A stretch of DNA of 64,000 bases from positions 1 through 64,000 of the forward strand of contig NC_063025.1 of NCBI RefSeq assembly GCF_020509005.1, written 5' to 3'. The translations under genes were made by a program, and so were the position numbers. Below the pieces are notes generated by a model. The model was not told the DNA's origin, did no database searches, and saw nothing but the letters and a program-made list of their open reading frames with translations. This stretch comes from Fulvia fulva (lineage: Eukaryota > Ascomycota > Dothideomycetes > Mycosphaerellales > Mycosphaerellaceae). This document shows, in pieces, positions 10,746 through 20,600 of this stretch. Position 1 is the stretch's first letter; every line of letters starts with the position of its first letter.

Positions 10746-13700
10746 TTAGCCCCCGCTCCTAGCCGGTCTCGTCGCGCTGCGTCGTGTCCTCTCTTCCTGC
10801 ACTGCTCCTACTAGGCGGTACTGTTCTAGCCAGCCCTTCTCTAGTATCCAGTTCGTAATGCGCCGTAGGTCTTCAGCGTTGTTAAGAAGTGCCCCAATCG
10901 TCCGGTTCCTCGCCTTTGCCATCCACTCCCCCCTTCCTAGCGACCACCTCGGACAGACGAGGAGTGCGTGCCGTACGTTCTGGGAGCGATAGCCGCAGGG
11001 GCAGCTAGTATTCGTGTATCCTGGAACCTTCCTCCATGATAGGTACCCCTGGAGGCCGATGTGTTCGCTTCGCAGTTGGGTTGCTATGCTACTCTGTGCC
11101 CTCGTAAGGCGGTAGTGGATGAGCTTCGGGGGGTGCTTGACCGCGGATTTTGTAGCTGACCATTCCTTAGGTTGTCCCGCTGGCTGAGGGCGTCCACTAT
11201 GCCCTACAACCTGGTTGTTCCACCTCTCTTTCCATAGTTGCTCTACAAACGATTTCTCACCTTCCCATTGTGTTGCTAGCTGTTCGTCCCTTGCCCGGTA
11301 GTTCGGCTCGTTTCCGGGTCGAATGCCCTTGTGCGCTGGTACTGATTCGCGGGCCCTTGCGACTGCACTGGCGATGACCTTCTGTACTGGGTACTGTGCC
11401 GACTTGCCTAAGTAGGAGGTCCGTAGTCCCTGGATGTATAGGTCGATCGGCGGTATAGCGGTCTCGTGCTCAAGCATCCTCGTTGGTGTCGACTTATATG
11501 CCCCGGTGACCTTCCTTAGGCATTGGTTTTGGATCTTCGCTAGCGGCGCGACGAGTCCCTTCGATGGGCAGGCCCTCTCGCCTAAGGACCACACTTGGCT
11601 GCCATAGGTAAGGACTGGCCGTACAATAGCCGTATATAGAAGTCGTGACTGCCGGAAGTCCGCCCCCCATGTGGACGCAGTGAGCCTCTGGCATGATGCC
11701 ATATTCTGTTCAGCTTTCCGTAATATTGCCTGTACGTGCTTCCTCCACCGTAGCGCCGGGTCCACCCATAGTCCGAGGATCCTGAGCTGATTTGCCGGGT
11801 TAGTCGTGTGCCCCTGTATCTGGATAGAAGCTTGCATATTGTGGAACCGTGGCCGGCGCGTAAAGTGTATCAGATTGTACTTTTCTGGGGCAAACCGAGC
11901 CCCGTGCCTCCTAGCCCAGTCCTCGCAGATCTTGTGCTTCTCTTCTAGTAGCCTACAGTTCTCCTCAGTCGAGGAAGACCACGCTAGGATGTTTGTGTCG
12001 TCTACGAAGCCGCTCGCAGCGGTGTTCTGGGATTCTAGGGCTGGGAGCAGCGTCGCCATAAAGAAGAGGAACAGAATAGGTGCTAGCGTTGAGCCTTGCG
12101 GGATTCCAGTGTGGACTGCTTGAAATGGGCTTCTGTACTGGCCGACCAGGATCGACGTACTGCGGTTTTGGAGGTAGGACCGTACGAAGTTGACAAGCCA
12201 CTCAGGGAGTCCTTTCGACCTTAGGATGTAGAGAAGCCGCGGGTGTGACACGTAGTCGAAGGCTCCCGATATGTCTAGGCTAAGTAAGGAAGCCACCTTG
12301 TCCCTATTCTTATACCAGATGGCCTTTACCTGAGAGGTGATAAGTTCCATCGCGGATAGCGTCGATCGCTGTGGGCGCGCACCCATCTGGGTGTCCGGGA
12401 GTAGGGAGTGTTCCTCTGCCGCCTCGGAGAGTCTCGTTGCAACCAGCTTCTCAAGCGCCTTCCCAAGAGTGTTAAGGAGCGCAATTGGGCGGTACGACTT
12501 CACCTGCGTATAGTCTTCCTTCTGCGGCTTGCGTAGGACCACTGTCGTCGATTGTTTAAAAGCTATCGGGTGGTATCCGGTCTGTAGGCAGGCGTTGAAG
12601 ATCGCTGCAACTGCTGGGGCTAGTTGATCTCTACACTTCTTTAGTAGCTCGTTTGGGATCCCATCCGGCCCCGGGGCTTTCTTCGCCGCCAACTTCCTCA
12701 GCACAGCGGTAACTTCTCCCTCGGACACCTCCTGTTGGACCGCGATGCTAGGGGCTAGGGGAGTAGAGCTGTTTATGTCGCTTAGATCAGCCTCGACTGG
12801 GGGTGGGAAGAACTTGCTAGCCAGTAGACGAGCCTTGGCCTCGGGGTCGCTAACCGGGCCACTAGGCGATTGTAGCGCTGGGATAGAGAAGGAGGGGCCC
12901 TGTGTAGGGTCCTGTCGGGCCCATTTCGCTAGCTTCCACATCCTCTCTGGCTTGCCGGCGATTTCTTCCACTGTGGCCCTCCAGCCGACTGCTTTCTCCC
13001 TCCGTATTATGGCTTTCTTCTGTTGGCATGCCTCCCTGTATACGTTCCAGGCCTCCTCGCTATGGCTGCTCGTCCACACCCGGCGGGCTCTCCTTGCTTC
13101 TCTTACTACCGCAGTGCACTCCGGCGTCCAGTATGGTTTGGACCATGTCGTTGGTTGGGCAAGCGGAACGTGAAGTGAGGTCGCTTTTCTTATTTCGTCT
13201 GTCAACCCCTGGACTGCTTCGTCTATCTCGTCTTTACTGTTGTATTGCTGCTGCGCGATCTGGACTAGCCTCTTGGAGTCATCGAGGTACGCCTGGATGT
13301 TGGCCCAGTGGGCCTTTCCCCAGTTTGGCTTAGGGGTTCTCGCTGGTGTGCGTTGTATCTGTGTCGCAATAGAGGTCCTGACTGGCATGTGGTCTGACGA
13401 CGCCTCGAGTTCATGTTCGATCCCACAGTAGGTTACCGTGTGGTAGTGGCTATCTGAGATCCAGGAGAGGTCGATCGTGCCTTGGAGTCCCCCTCTCTTC
13501 CAGGTGCCCAGGTCCTTCGGGGTATTGAGGGCAATTGCGTTGCTCGCCATCAAGTCGAGTACTTCGTCGGCTATAGGGTGCGGCTGCATAAGGCTTTCCC
13601 AGGAAGGGTGGTGTATGTTGAAGTCTCCTACTACGATGTGGCACCCTTGTCTCTTGAGCGCACTGTCTAGGTGTCTGCAGACCCCTAGGTCGCGGCTAGA

Positions 13701-14063
13701 CCTCGAGGCTGGCGGTTGCATGTATAGGTTGTGTATCCAGGTGCTACCCACGTGGAGGGAGGTAATATCGCCCCCGCCTTCTTCGTCTGCGTAGTACACT
13801 ACCTCCCAGTCGGATTCTAGTATGTCCTTGCTGACATAGAAGCACGTGCGGGGTCTGCCGTCGCCTCGTAGGCATGTCGTGTAGCCTGGTGACTTGCAGG
13901 TCGTTGGTCTCTTATGGTGCGGGTTAATCCATGGCTCCTGGATTGCAAGGACGTGGTGGACGCGCGGGTCCGCCTCGTGTAGGAAATGGTTCTGGACTAT
14001 ATCCTTGCTATGGTTGACGTTATACTGGATGATGCTAAGCGTGTCGAGGCTAGTCATCGGCAT
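10746..14063 (-). CDS. LINE1 ORF2: endonuclease-reverse transcriptase
   Basis: Makes the endonuclease and polymerase for target-primed reverse transcription. The open frame extends to a TTG at 14069, but the first ATG is at 14063 and another is at 14057; numbering below counts from 14069, giving 1107 residues. Residues 1-230 are an exonuclease-endonuclease-phosphatase domain: IIQYNVNHSK, AIQEPWINP (catalytic E), VVGDFNIHHPSW, GTIDLSWI and SSDHMPV (terminal DH pair). The RT runs from about 430 to 730 with KKAPGPDGIPNELL, YRPIALLNTLGK, SLLSLDISGAFDYV, GIPQGSTLAPILFLFF, catalytic FVDD at 688-691 and LGLWVDPALRW. The C-terminus has a CCHC-like motif, CPCGYRSQNVRHALLVCP, common in LINE ORF2. No RNase H domain is evident. 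The frame is uninterrupted, so it may be active. Confidence 0.93.
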   Translation of the reverse strand: MPMTSLDTLSIIQYNVNHSKDIVQNHFLHEADPRVHHVLAIQEPWINPHHKRPTTCKSPGYTTCLRGDGRPRTCFYVSKDILESDWEVVYYADEEGGGDITSLHVGSTWIHNLYMQPPASRSSRDLGVCRHLDSALKRQGCHIVVGDFNIHHPSWESLMQPHPIADEVLDLMASNAIALNTPKDLGTWKRGGLQGTIDLSWISDSHYHTVTYCGIEHELEASSDHMPVRTSIATQIQRTPARTPKPNWGKAHWANIQAYLDDSKRLVQIAQQQYNSKDEIDEAVQGLTDEIRKATSLHVPLAQPTTWSKPYWTPECTAVVREARRARRVWTSSHSEEAWNVYREACQQKKAIIRREKAVGWRATVEEIAGKPERMWKLAKWARQDPTQGPSFSIPALQSPSGPVSDPEAKARLLASKFFPPPVEADLSDINSSTPLAPSIAVQQEVSEGEVTAVLRKLAAKKAPGPDGIPNELLKKCRDQLAPAVAAIFNACLQTGYHPIAFKQSTTVVLRKPQKEDYTQVKSYRPIALLNTLGKALEKLVATRLSEAAEEHSLLPDTQMGARPQRSTLSAMELITSQVKAIWYKNRDKVASLLSLDISGAFDYVSHPRLLYILRSKGLPEWLVNFVRSYLQNRSTSILVGQYRSPFQAVHTGIPQGSTLAPILFLFFMATLLPALESQNTAASGFVDDTNILAWSSSTEENCRLLEEKHKICEDWARRHGARFAPEKYNLIHFTRRPRFHNMQASIQIQGHTTNPANQLRILGLWVDPALRWRKHVQAILRKAEQNMASCQRLTASTWGADFRQSRLLYTAIVRPVLTYGSQVWSLGERACPSKGLVAPLAKIQNQCLRKVTGAYKSTPTRMLEHETAIPPIDLYIQGLRTSYLGKSAQYPVQKVIASAVARARESVPAHKGIRPGNEPNYRARDEQLATQWEGEKSFVEQLWKERWNNQVVGHSGRPQPAGQPKEWSATKSAVKHPPKLIHYRLTRAQSSIATQLRSEHIGLQGYLSWRKVPGYTNTSCPCGYRSQNVRHALLVCPRWSLGRGEWMAKARNRTIGALLNNAEDLRRITNWILEKGWLEQYRLVGAVQEERTRRSATRPARSGG

Positions 14064-15327
14064 CGACAATCATTTCCTCTGTATCGTCCTGTGTCCTACT
14101 GCCCTGTGCGTCCTGGTCTACGCCTATCGGCTGTGTACTAAAGGGGAGCCGGGCCTGGTTAGATTCCCTCGCCGCAGCTAGCAGAGCACGTGGCCTCCCG
14201 TACGCCCTAGGCTGCGCATCCTTTACATCGTTCTCGGCCCTAGGGCGCTTGTGCCCGACCGCCGCTAGTTGGTTCCGGTGTGGGCTAGCCTCACGGTCGC
14301 CGTAGAATCTTGGGGCGACGGTTCTGTTTGTGATTGCCTTGTTTTTCGCTAGTTTCCGCTGTGGGCATTCCGCACTATACGATGGGTGGTGCCCCGGACA
14401 GTTCGCGCACCGTCTCGTAGTCGATGTACAGTCCCTAGACATATGGTCTCCTGCACAGTTCGAGCAGGCCTGCTTGTTTGTGCACGTGTAGGTTTGGTGT
14501 CCATACTGTTGGCATTTGAAGCATTGGAGGACACGAAAGGATGAGGAGTGCTTTTCTACTGTCTTGAGGCTGTATTGCCAGACCAGGCCTTGTTCTATCG
14601 CTAGATCCGCCGCTTTCGCGTCTTGTAGCCATACTATTAGCGCCGAGGCCTTCTTGCCTTCTGGCCATTTCCTATGGAGCCAAGTCGCCTTCTGGATTGG
14701 AGAGTTAAGAGTGACCGGGTTGTCCTCTTGGAGAGCGCGTAGGTGACCCTGGTTGGTTGGGTCAAACTCCTTAGGCATGTCGTGGACTAGGATCGTGAAT
14801 TGTTTCGTTGAGACCTTCGCTGATGCCGCAACCTTAGATGCCCACTGTGGCTGTGCCTCTAGGTGCCTCCTAGCAGTAGCAGAGCTAGTATAGATCTGTA
14901 GAGTGCCGTTGGACTGTTGGTTCACTGCGACCACCCCTGGTTGGTTGATTCGTTGGGCGAGCTCCTTGTTCGATAGCTTCGCAACTTCGGCCTGGTCTTC
15001 CTTTGCTGCAATGCGGATCGTAACTGCATCGTGCGTTGGGCGGGGGCCTGGTATTGATGCCGCGACCGATGCCCAGCTATGGGGGTGTTGATTCCGGGTG
15101 GCCTTGCTAATCGCCTGGGACGTCGTCCTCATTTCTTGTTGCCCTCGGTGATACGACAGTACAAGCGCCGTGCGTAGCTGAGTGATCATTACCTGTAGAG
15201 ACCGGTAAGGGAGCTGATCGTTAGTTTCCATGCTTTTTGCGTCCTCTATAAGTTGCTGCCAGTTGTCTTGGGGGGGCTTCGCCTGTAGGGCCGTAGGCGC
15301 CGTTAGTGCCGTAGCCTGGGCTGCCAT
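14050..15327 (-). CDS. LINE1 ORF1: gag-like nucleic-acid-binding protein with three zinc knuckles
   Basis: 425-residue protein expected to bind the element RNA and form the ribonucleoprotein. Residues 269-321 hold three consecutive CCHC knuckles: CFKCQQYGHQTYTC, CSNCAGDHMSRDC and CANCPGHHPSYSAEC. The N-terminal 80 residues are Ala/Gln-rich and probably helical. The C-terminus is acidic (EEMIVDADD). The start ATG at 15327 gives MAAQATALTAP, the longest possible frame. The last codons GAT GAC TAG overlap the ATGs of ORF2 (14063, 14057), so ORF2 is probably translated by termination-reinitiation on the same mRNA. It shares a family with the RIPed ORF1 copies at about 35390-36630 and 43220-44466, which retain the same order but with stop codons. 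Confidence 0.93.
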   Translation of the reverse strand: MAAQATALTAPTALQAKPPQDNWQQLIEDAKSMETNDQLPYRSLQVMITQLRTALVLSYHRGQQEMRTTSQAISKATRNQHPHSWASVAASIPGPRPTHDAVTIRIAAKEDQAEVAKLSNKELAQRINQPGVVAVNQQSNGTLQIYTSSATARRHLEAQPQWASKVAASAKVSTKQFTILVHDMPKEFDPTNQGHLRALQEDNPVTLNSPIQKATWLHRKWPEGKKASALIVWLQDAKAADLAIEQGLVWQYSLKTVEKHSSSFRVLQCFKCQQYGHQTYTCTNKQACSNCAGDHMSRDCTSTTRRCANCPGHHPSYSAECPQRKLAKNKAITNRTVAPRFYGDREASPHRNQLAAVGHKRPRAENDVKDAQPRAYGRPRALLAAARESNQARLPFSTQPIGVDQDAQGSRTQDDTEEMIVDADD

Positions 15328-15550
15328 TGCCTAGGAGTTGCCTAATGTAGCTAGGCACCTCCGCGGCGTTTGGAGCTGAAGAAACAGGGTGAAGAGAGCT
15401 TCAAGCTGTCCAGATTGAATGAGGTAGAACTCCCTCAGTCCTAGGGGCAGTGGCCTGCTTTTTATATCGTTGGAATGGCCTTGATAAGAGCTTTCGAATG
15501 TGTCGTGTTTTGGCGCAGAGATCGATGATTCCCTACGGGGTAGTAATATC

Positions 15551-15561
15551 AATACGATATA
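15551..15561. repeat. Target-site duplication of LINE1 copy 1 (5' side)
   Basis: AATACGATATA, identical to 10561-10571. Confidence 0.85.
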
Positions 15562-15956
15562 ATAACGACTACTTTTCAAGACTTAAAAAAACATTATGCC
15601 TATCGTAGGGTCGTATAGATAAAGCTCGTACAAAGAGATTTGTGTATATAGCGCCGCGTTGTAATATTACAATCCGGGAGGGCAAGCGGTAACGATCTAG
15701 CTATTTAGCGCGTTTCTCTCTTATTTAAGCCCGTAAAAGGGTCTAAACGAATTTGGCCCGGGGTCACTAAACTTTAAGATTCTATAGTAATACACTACTA
15801 CTACCTTGTTTCGCTATATATAGTAGTCCTATTATGTTTATTAAGTATTTATCTAATACGCCTAAAGTTGTTATATCTATTAATCTAGTTAGGCCGTCGT
15901 ATTTACTACTATCGCAAGTTACGTAACCCGCTAAAGTACAAGCCCGCGTCCTCTCG
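15562..15956. other. RIPed spacer
   Basis: Moderately RIPed AT-rich DNA with no recognisable gene. It is probably the same target unit as 10020-10560. Confidence 0.4.
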
Positions 15957-17126
15957 TCACCACTTCTACTTCCACTAGGTTATTCACCTGTCGCTACACC
16001 TACTATATAGACAAAACGCCTATTAGACTTCTCGCTACCGCCTACGCTACCGATTAATACACCTGTTAATATATAGAAAGAGTAGGACGAGCAGTTCCTA
16101 GATAAAGAGACGGAATACGAGTCTAAAGAGCAGGATTTACTAGAATATCCTTAAACTTATGATCCCGTAGAAGACGTATTATAACGTAATAGTAGGTAGT
16201 AGACGATATAGTTAGAGCTTCAATATATTAGTAGTAATATTACTAGTAATAGTACTAAGGACGATTTGAATCGAGGGTATATAGGGCTAGTTTAGAACAT
16301 AAGGACTCGTAGCTAGGCTACTAAGAAAGATACGCTAGAGTCTTAATTATAGGCTTAAGAGTAGTAGTAGCGATAGACACCTCACCCCGGTAGGTAGTAG
16401 GTATCGAAGAAGGCTAGATCTACGCCTAAAAAGGCCCTTCTAATATACCCTATACCCGTTACTAGTAGTACTAAGAAGGGCGATACTACCGAGGCTCCTT
16501 AGTAGGCTACTTAGTAGGCTCCTTAGCAAGCTCCTTAGTAGCCGCGAGTAACGCTTAAGATCGGCGGAAAGTAGCCGGCGTAATAGCGTAAACGGCTAAT
16601 ACCTTCGATATAAGGAAAGTAGCCACCTATACGGTCAAAAAAGCCTAGGAAGATATAGGATTTATCTACGTAATTAGGAGAACAACCTCAAAAAAGAATA
16701 GACCAAATCGAGCGAGAAACGTAGTTATAATAGCCGTCGACGAAAGTCGCCGATTTATAAGCTACTCCGGTAGCTTCGATAGCTACCTTAATACCGGCTC
16801 TAAGCTCTACTATAGAGCCTATTCGTATTACTACGGCGCTTAGCTTCTTAGACAAGTCACTACCTACTACAATACGCGTATAGACCGGTAAATCTAGACT
16901 AATAATAAAGCTCTTCGTAGATAGCGAGAAGCTCGTCGAGAAGTATATAACTAAGAAGGGTATATACTTCTTCCTATAGTAACGTATTAGTAAGCTATAT
17001 ATCTACTATAGGTCGACGACGAGAATCACCTATACGTAGTGTCGGCTACGAACCTCTCGTCTAGCTACGAGAGAGCTAAGTATTCTTACGCTAGAGCGTC
17101 GTAGGCGCGGCGGGCGCGTAGCGTAG
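15957..17126 (+). pseudogene. Decayed reading frame of unknown function
   Basis: One frame of 390 codons can be followed without a needed frameshift. All its stops are TAG or TAA in contexts expected from CAG, CAA or TGG after RIP. The conceptual product has acidic stretches (DEQFLDKETEYESKEQ), a short repeat of APQQ/ATQQ type around 16490-16550, basic Pro/Ser-rich parts (KKARSTPKKALL), and VDSEKLVEKYITKKGIYFF near the end. I do not recognise a family. It may be a gag-like protein of an element or a captured host gene; the RIP implies that it was repeated in the genome. The start is not defined, and 15957 is simply where the open-like frame can first be followed. Confidence 0.4.
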
Positions 17127-17314
17127 GTAAAGCCGCGGCGAATAGAGGACTACTAGTAAAACGGGTATAAAAACTATCCGACGAGCGTATACTCGTATCG
17201 GGAGCGAGTCCCTCTTCTTTCTACGTATAAGAAGGGCGCGGAACCGTGGCCTATACGCTCGATAGGATACCTCTAGTATAAGTATAGAATTTTCACCTCC
17301 GGAGACCGTAAACC

Positions 17315-17396
17315 GAGCGGGCTAAGCGACGAATATTAGACGAGCGGACTATAGAACAACAACTGAGCGGACTATATAACGGCGTCGAGCGGACTA
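17315..17396. repeat. Degenerate tandem repeat, period about 23 bp
   Basis: The core GAGCGGACTA begins at 17342, 17365 and 17387, and a variant GAGCGGGCTA begins at 17315. Spacing is 27, 23 and 22 bp. Bases between cores are poorly conserved. Confidence 0.6.
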
Positions 17397-17561
17397 CGAA
17401 ACGATCTAGTGTTTGCTAGCGGGCAATACGGTAGGTAGGTAGACACGCGACGAAGCCTATAAGGGCCTATTAAACACCCGGTATAGGAACGAGGGTTTTG
17501 CCTAAGGTACTACCTATCCCGCTACATAACGTACCTAGTCTAATATAGTAGATTGCGACGA

Positions 17562-17617
17562 GGAAAAGACGATAGCCTAAGCAAGGAAAAGACGGCTATT
17601 AGGACGGGGAAAAGACG
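17562..17617. repeat. Tandem core GGAAAAGACG, period 23 bp
   Basis: Exact copies of GGAAAAGACG start at 17562, 17585 and 17608, giving a 23-bp period twice. It lies in the same RIPed block as the repeat at 17315-17396. Confidence 0.6.
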
Positions 17618-17686
17618 TATAATATAAGTAGATTAGTTCTATAATCGGGGAGGATCGAGGGTAGGGTAATAAGGAACTTCATATTA

Positions 17687-20600
17687 GTTAGTAGGTAGAA
17701 ACGTAAGGAGTACGCTACCCGGCGTAGTGTATGCCCCGAGCAAACCTACGAGGTATAGACGGCCGCTTTCTAGAGATAGGCTACGGTAACGCGAAGGGCG
17801 TCAAAACCTAGGGCGTAGTATATACTAGTAGCGACGGCTAATACTATCTATATAGCCCGAGAGGACGGATACGTATATCGGTCAATAGAGAGCACTAAAG
17901 GGCTTAGGCCTATAGAGGTAGATATTGGCTTAAGGAGCAAATAGGGAGGGAGGGCGTAGAGGGAAGCTTTTGCTCCGGGCTAACCTCTCGAAACGAGGCT
18001 ATACGGTAGTACTAGATAAGTAGGAAAGCGCGGTTAAGACTTGTTACCTTATCTCGTAGCTAGCTTACTAAATACGATTCCTTCCTTACCTAGGAGTACG
18101 ACTAACGAAGGCGGCATAGCTATATAAGATAGTAGACCGAGAAAAGACGTATTTATCGCTTATTATTTAGGTAGAGACAGCGGAACAAGCTAACTAGATA
18201 TTAGACAATAGGCTATTCTAGAACTACGAGAGAATAGACACGGAGATCTATTAGAGTAGCTATAGGGTACTATAATACTTCTAATGCTAACAGTACGGTT
18301 ATATAGCCTTAAAATACGGGGAGAAGACCCTAAGGTATCCTTACTACGTAGGCCTACACTAGGGAAGGGAATGCCTAAAAAAGGAGAGTAGGTACGTATA
18401 CTACGGTAGAAGGTACCTAGCGTATTTAAGCTAATACCCGGCTAGAATAGTAGTATAAGAACGAGCGAGACAAGTAAGGATCTCTATACTAGCTAGGTAC
18501 CCCTAACGATAGTAGGAGGGACCTACCGTATATAAGGGCTTCGAGCCGAGCAAAAGGAAGAGGGTAGAAGAGACGAATAAGGGAACCTAACCGTAAACGT
18601 ATCTACCTCCCGGTAGGCCTCGACACCTTAACCGGGCTACTAACGAACTAGGCTAAATACGAATCTTTAGGGCGCCCTAGCGGCCCTAGGGCTAGCCGGA
18701 TAGCGAGATATAGGCTTAGGAGATATAGTAGGTTAGTACGGAAATAGACCTTACGGATAACGAATAATACTATACGACGACATTACTACCGTATAGTATA
18801 ACATAAACAAAAGTAGGGACAAGGTCTAGCGCCACTTTCTATAAGAGCTAGACCCGCTACGGCACTACGTTATTACGGTATAGGAACTATAGATCAACCC
18901 CTACGTAGGACTCCTAGCTACTTATAATAACCGGAGATACTATACCGTAATCGCGGGCGAACGAGGCGTTATCCCGAGGACATATATATACGTAAGTAAG
19001 ACTATAGACCTTGAGTCGTAGAAGGTTATACTACCGTAGTAGGGCAACCTAGGAGACATAACATCAATCTAAATCGATACGACACAAGGCCCTATCTAGA
19101 TCTATAACGTTTATAACCCGCTACCGCGGGGTCGGACGAGTAGGGAACTAGGAACCCTCGCCTACCTAGAGCGGACCCTAAGCTAAGACACGAAGTAAGT
19201 ACTCCTCGGCGACTTCAACCTCTACTACCTATAGTAGGGACTCGAATTCACTCCCCCGTACGCATTTCTAGGGGGGAAGCTACTAGATATAACCGTACGC
19301 TACGGAATGGCCTTAGTAATACTAAAGGGAACAGAGACGTAGAAGGCCCGTACTAGTATAAGCACGATCGACCTATACTTTCTATTACGAGAACTTAAAG
19401 AGAGACTAGTCTAATGCCGACCGAACTACGCGCTAGAAGCCTCCTTAGACTATATCCCTATCTAAACGACGCTAGGGGTAAAGGCGATAGAGGAGCTAGT
19501 AAACGAACTACGCCGTAACTAGAAGAAGGTACGCTAGGACGATATAAGAGGCTTCCTAATAGCGAACCTACTATAGTATAGAGAACTCGAGACGACAGCT
19601 TAGCTAGATCAAGTAGCGGAACAGATTACCTCGGTTATATAGTAAGTAGCGGAACAATACACGCCGTTACTCCGGCCCTTAACGTAGTAGAAGGCCTTCT
19701 AGACCCCTAAATACTCTACGAAGGTAAGGGAGGCTAGAAGGGCAAGGCGACAGTGGACGAAGGAGCACACCTAAGAGACGTAGGAGCAATACTGCCACGC
19801 GACACAAGAGAAGAAGGTATAGATAAGACGCGATAAGCTATAGGACTAGAGAGCGACGATCGGGCTCGTTATAGAAAAACCGGAACAGATATAGAGACTT
19901 ACTAAATAGGTACGACTACCTAAAGAGCAATAAGCCCCTCACTTCTCCCTAATCGTAGACCGCGAAGGGATTGCCTAGGCTACGCCCCGGGGCAAGGCAA
20001 AAGCGTTAGCCGACTATTTCTTTTCGACGTAAGTAGAGGTAGACCTTACGGACATCGACCCGAGTATATACCCGGAACCCCTAGACATAGATTAGGCGGT
20101 TAGCTCTAATATAGTAATAGGAGTCATAAGTAAGCTAAAGGGACGAAAAGCCCTAGGCCTAGACAGGATACTAAACGTACTACTAAAAGAGTATAGAGAA
20201 GAGATCGCGCCGAGCCTTATAAACCTATTTACCGCGTACCTACGGCTAGGGTATTACCCGAAGCCGTATAGAGAGTCTATAACAGTAGTGCTACGTAAGC
20301 TATAGAAGGAAGACTATACTTAGCCCAAGTCGTATAGACCAATAGTACTTCTAAAGGTCCTAGAAAAGATAGTAGCCTAGAGACTTACGTAGCTTACCGA
20401 GGATAACTACGTACTCCTAGTAATATAGATAGGGGGAAGAAGCTAGCGATCGACACTAATAGTAATAGAGCTAATTACGGAGCAAATTCAGACCCTCTAG
20501 CACTACGGTAGGAACCGAGCGGCGTCCTTACTATCCCTCGACATCGTAGGGGCCTTCGACAACGTCTTATACTAAAGGCTAATATATATCCTATAGTAGA

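Larger units (their letters stand above)
10572..15550 (-). mobile_element. LINE family 1 copy 1, full-length, intact, not RIPed
   Basis: Non-LTR retrotransposon on the minus strand with a 5' UTR (about 15328-15526), ORF1 (gag-like, zinc knuckles), an overlapping ORF2 (AP endonuclease plus RT), a 3' UTR of about 170 bp and a simple-repeat tail (TATC)n. It is flanked by an exact 11-bp target-site duplication. The two-ORF order, apurinic endonuclease and FVDD-type RT resemble the fungal Tad1/I-related LINEs, but clade placement needs a tree. CA/TG content is normal, unlike the other copies in this window at 28244-28887, 31877-36826 and 42963-53933. The element-specific sequence shared with copies 2 and 3 starts at ATCGAT (15526 on this strand). 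The 24 bases beyond it, 15527-15550, are not shared. Confidence 0.92.

Noticed and set aside
12745..13173. 142-codon plus-strand frame within LINE1
   Set aside because: Shadow of ORF2; the opposite strand has a complete endonuclease-RT.
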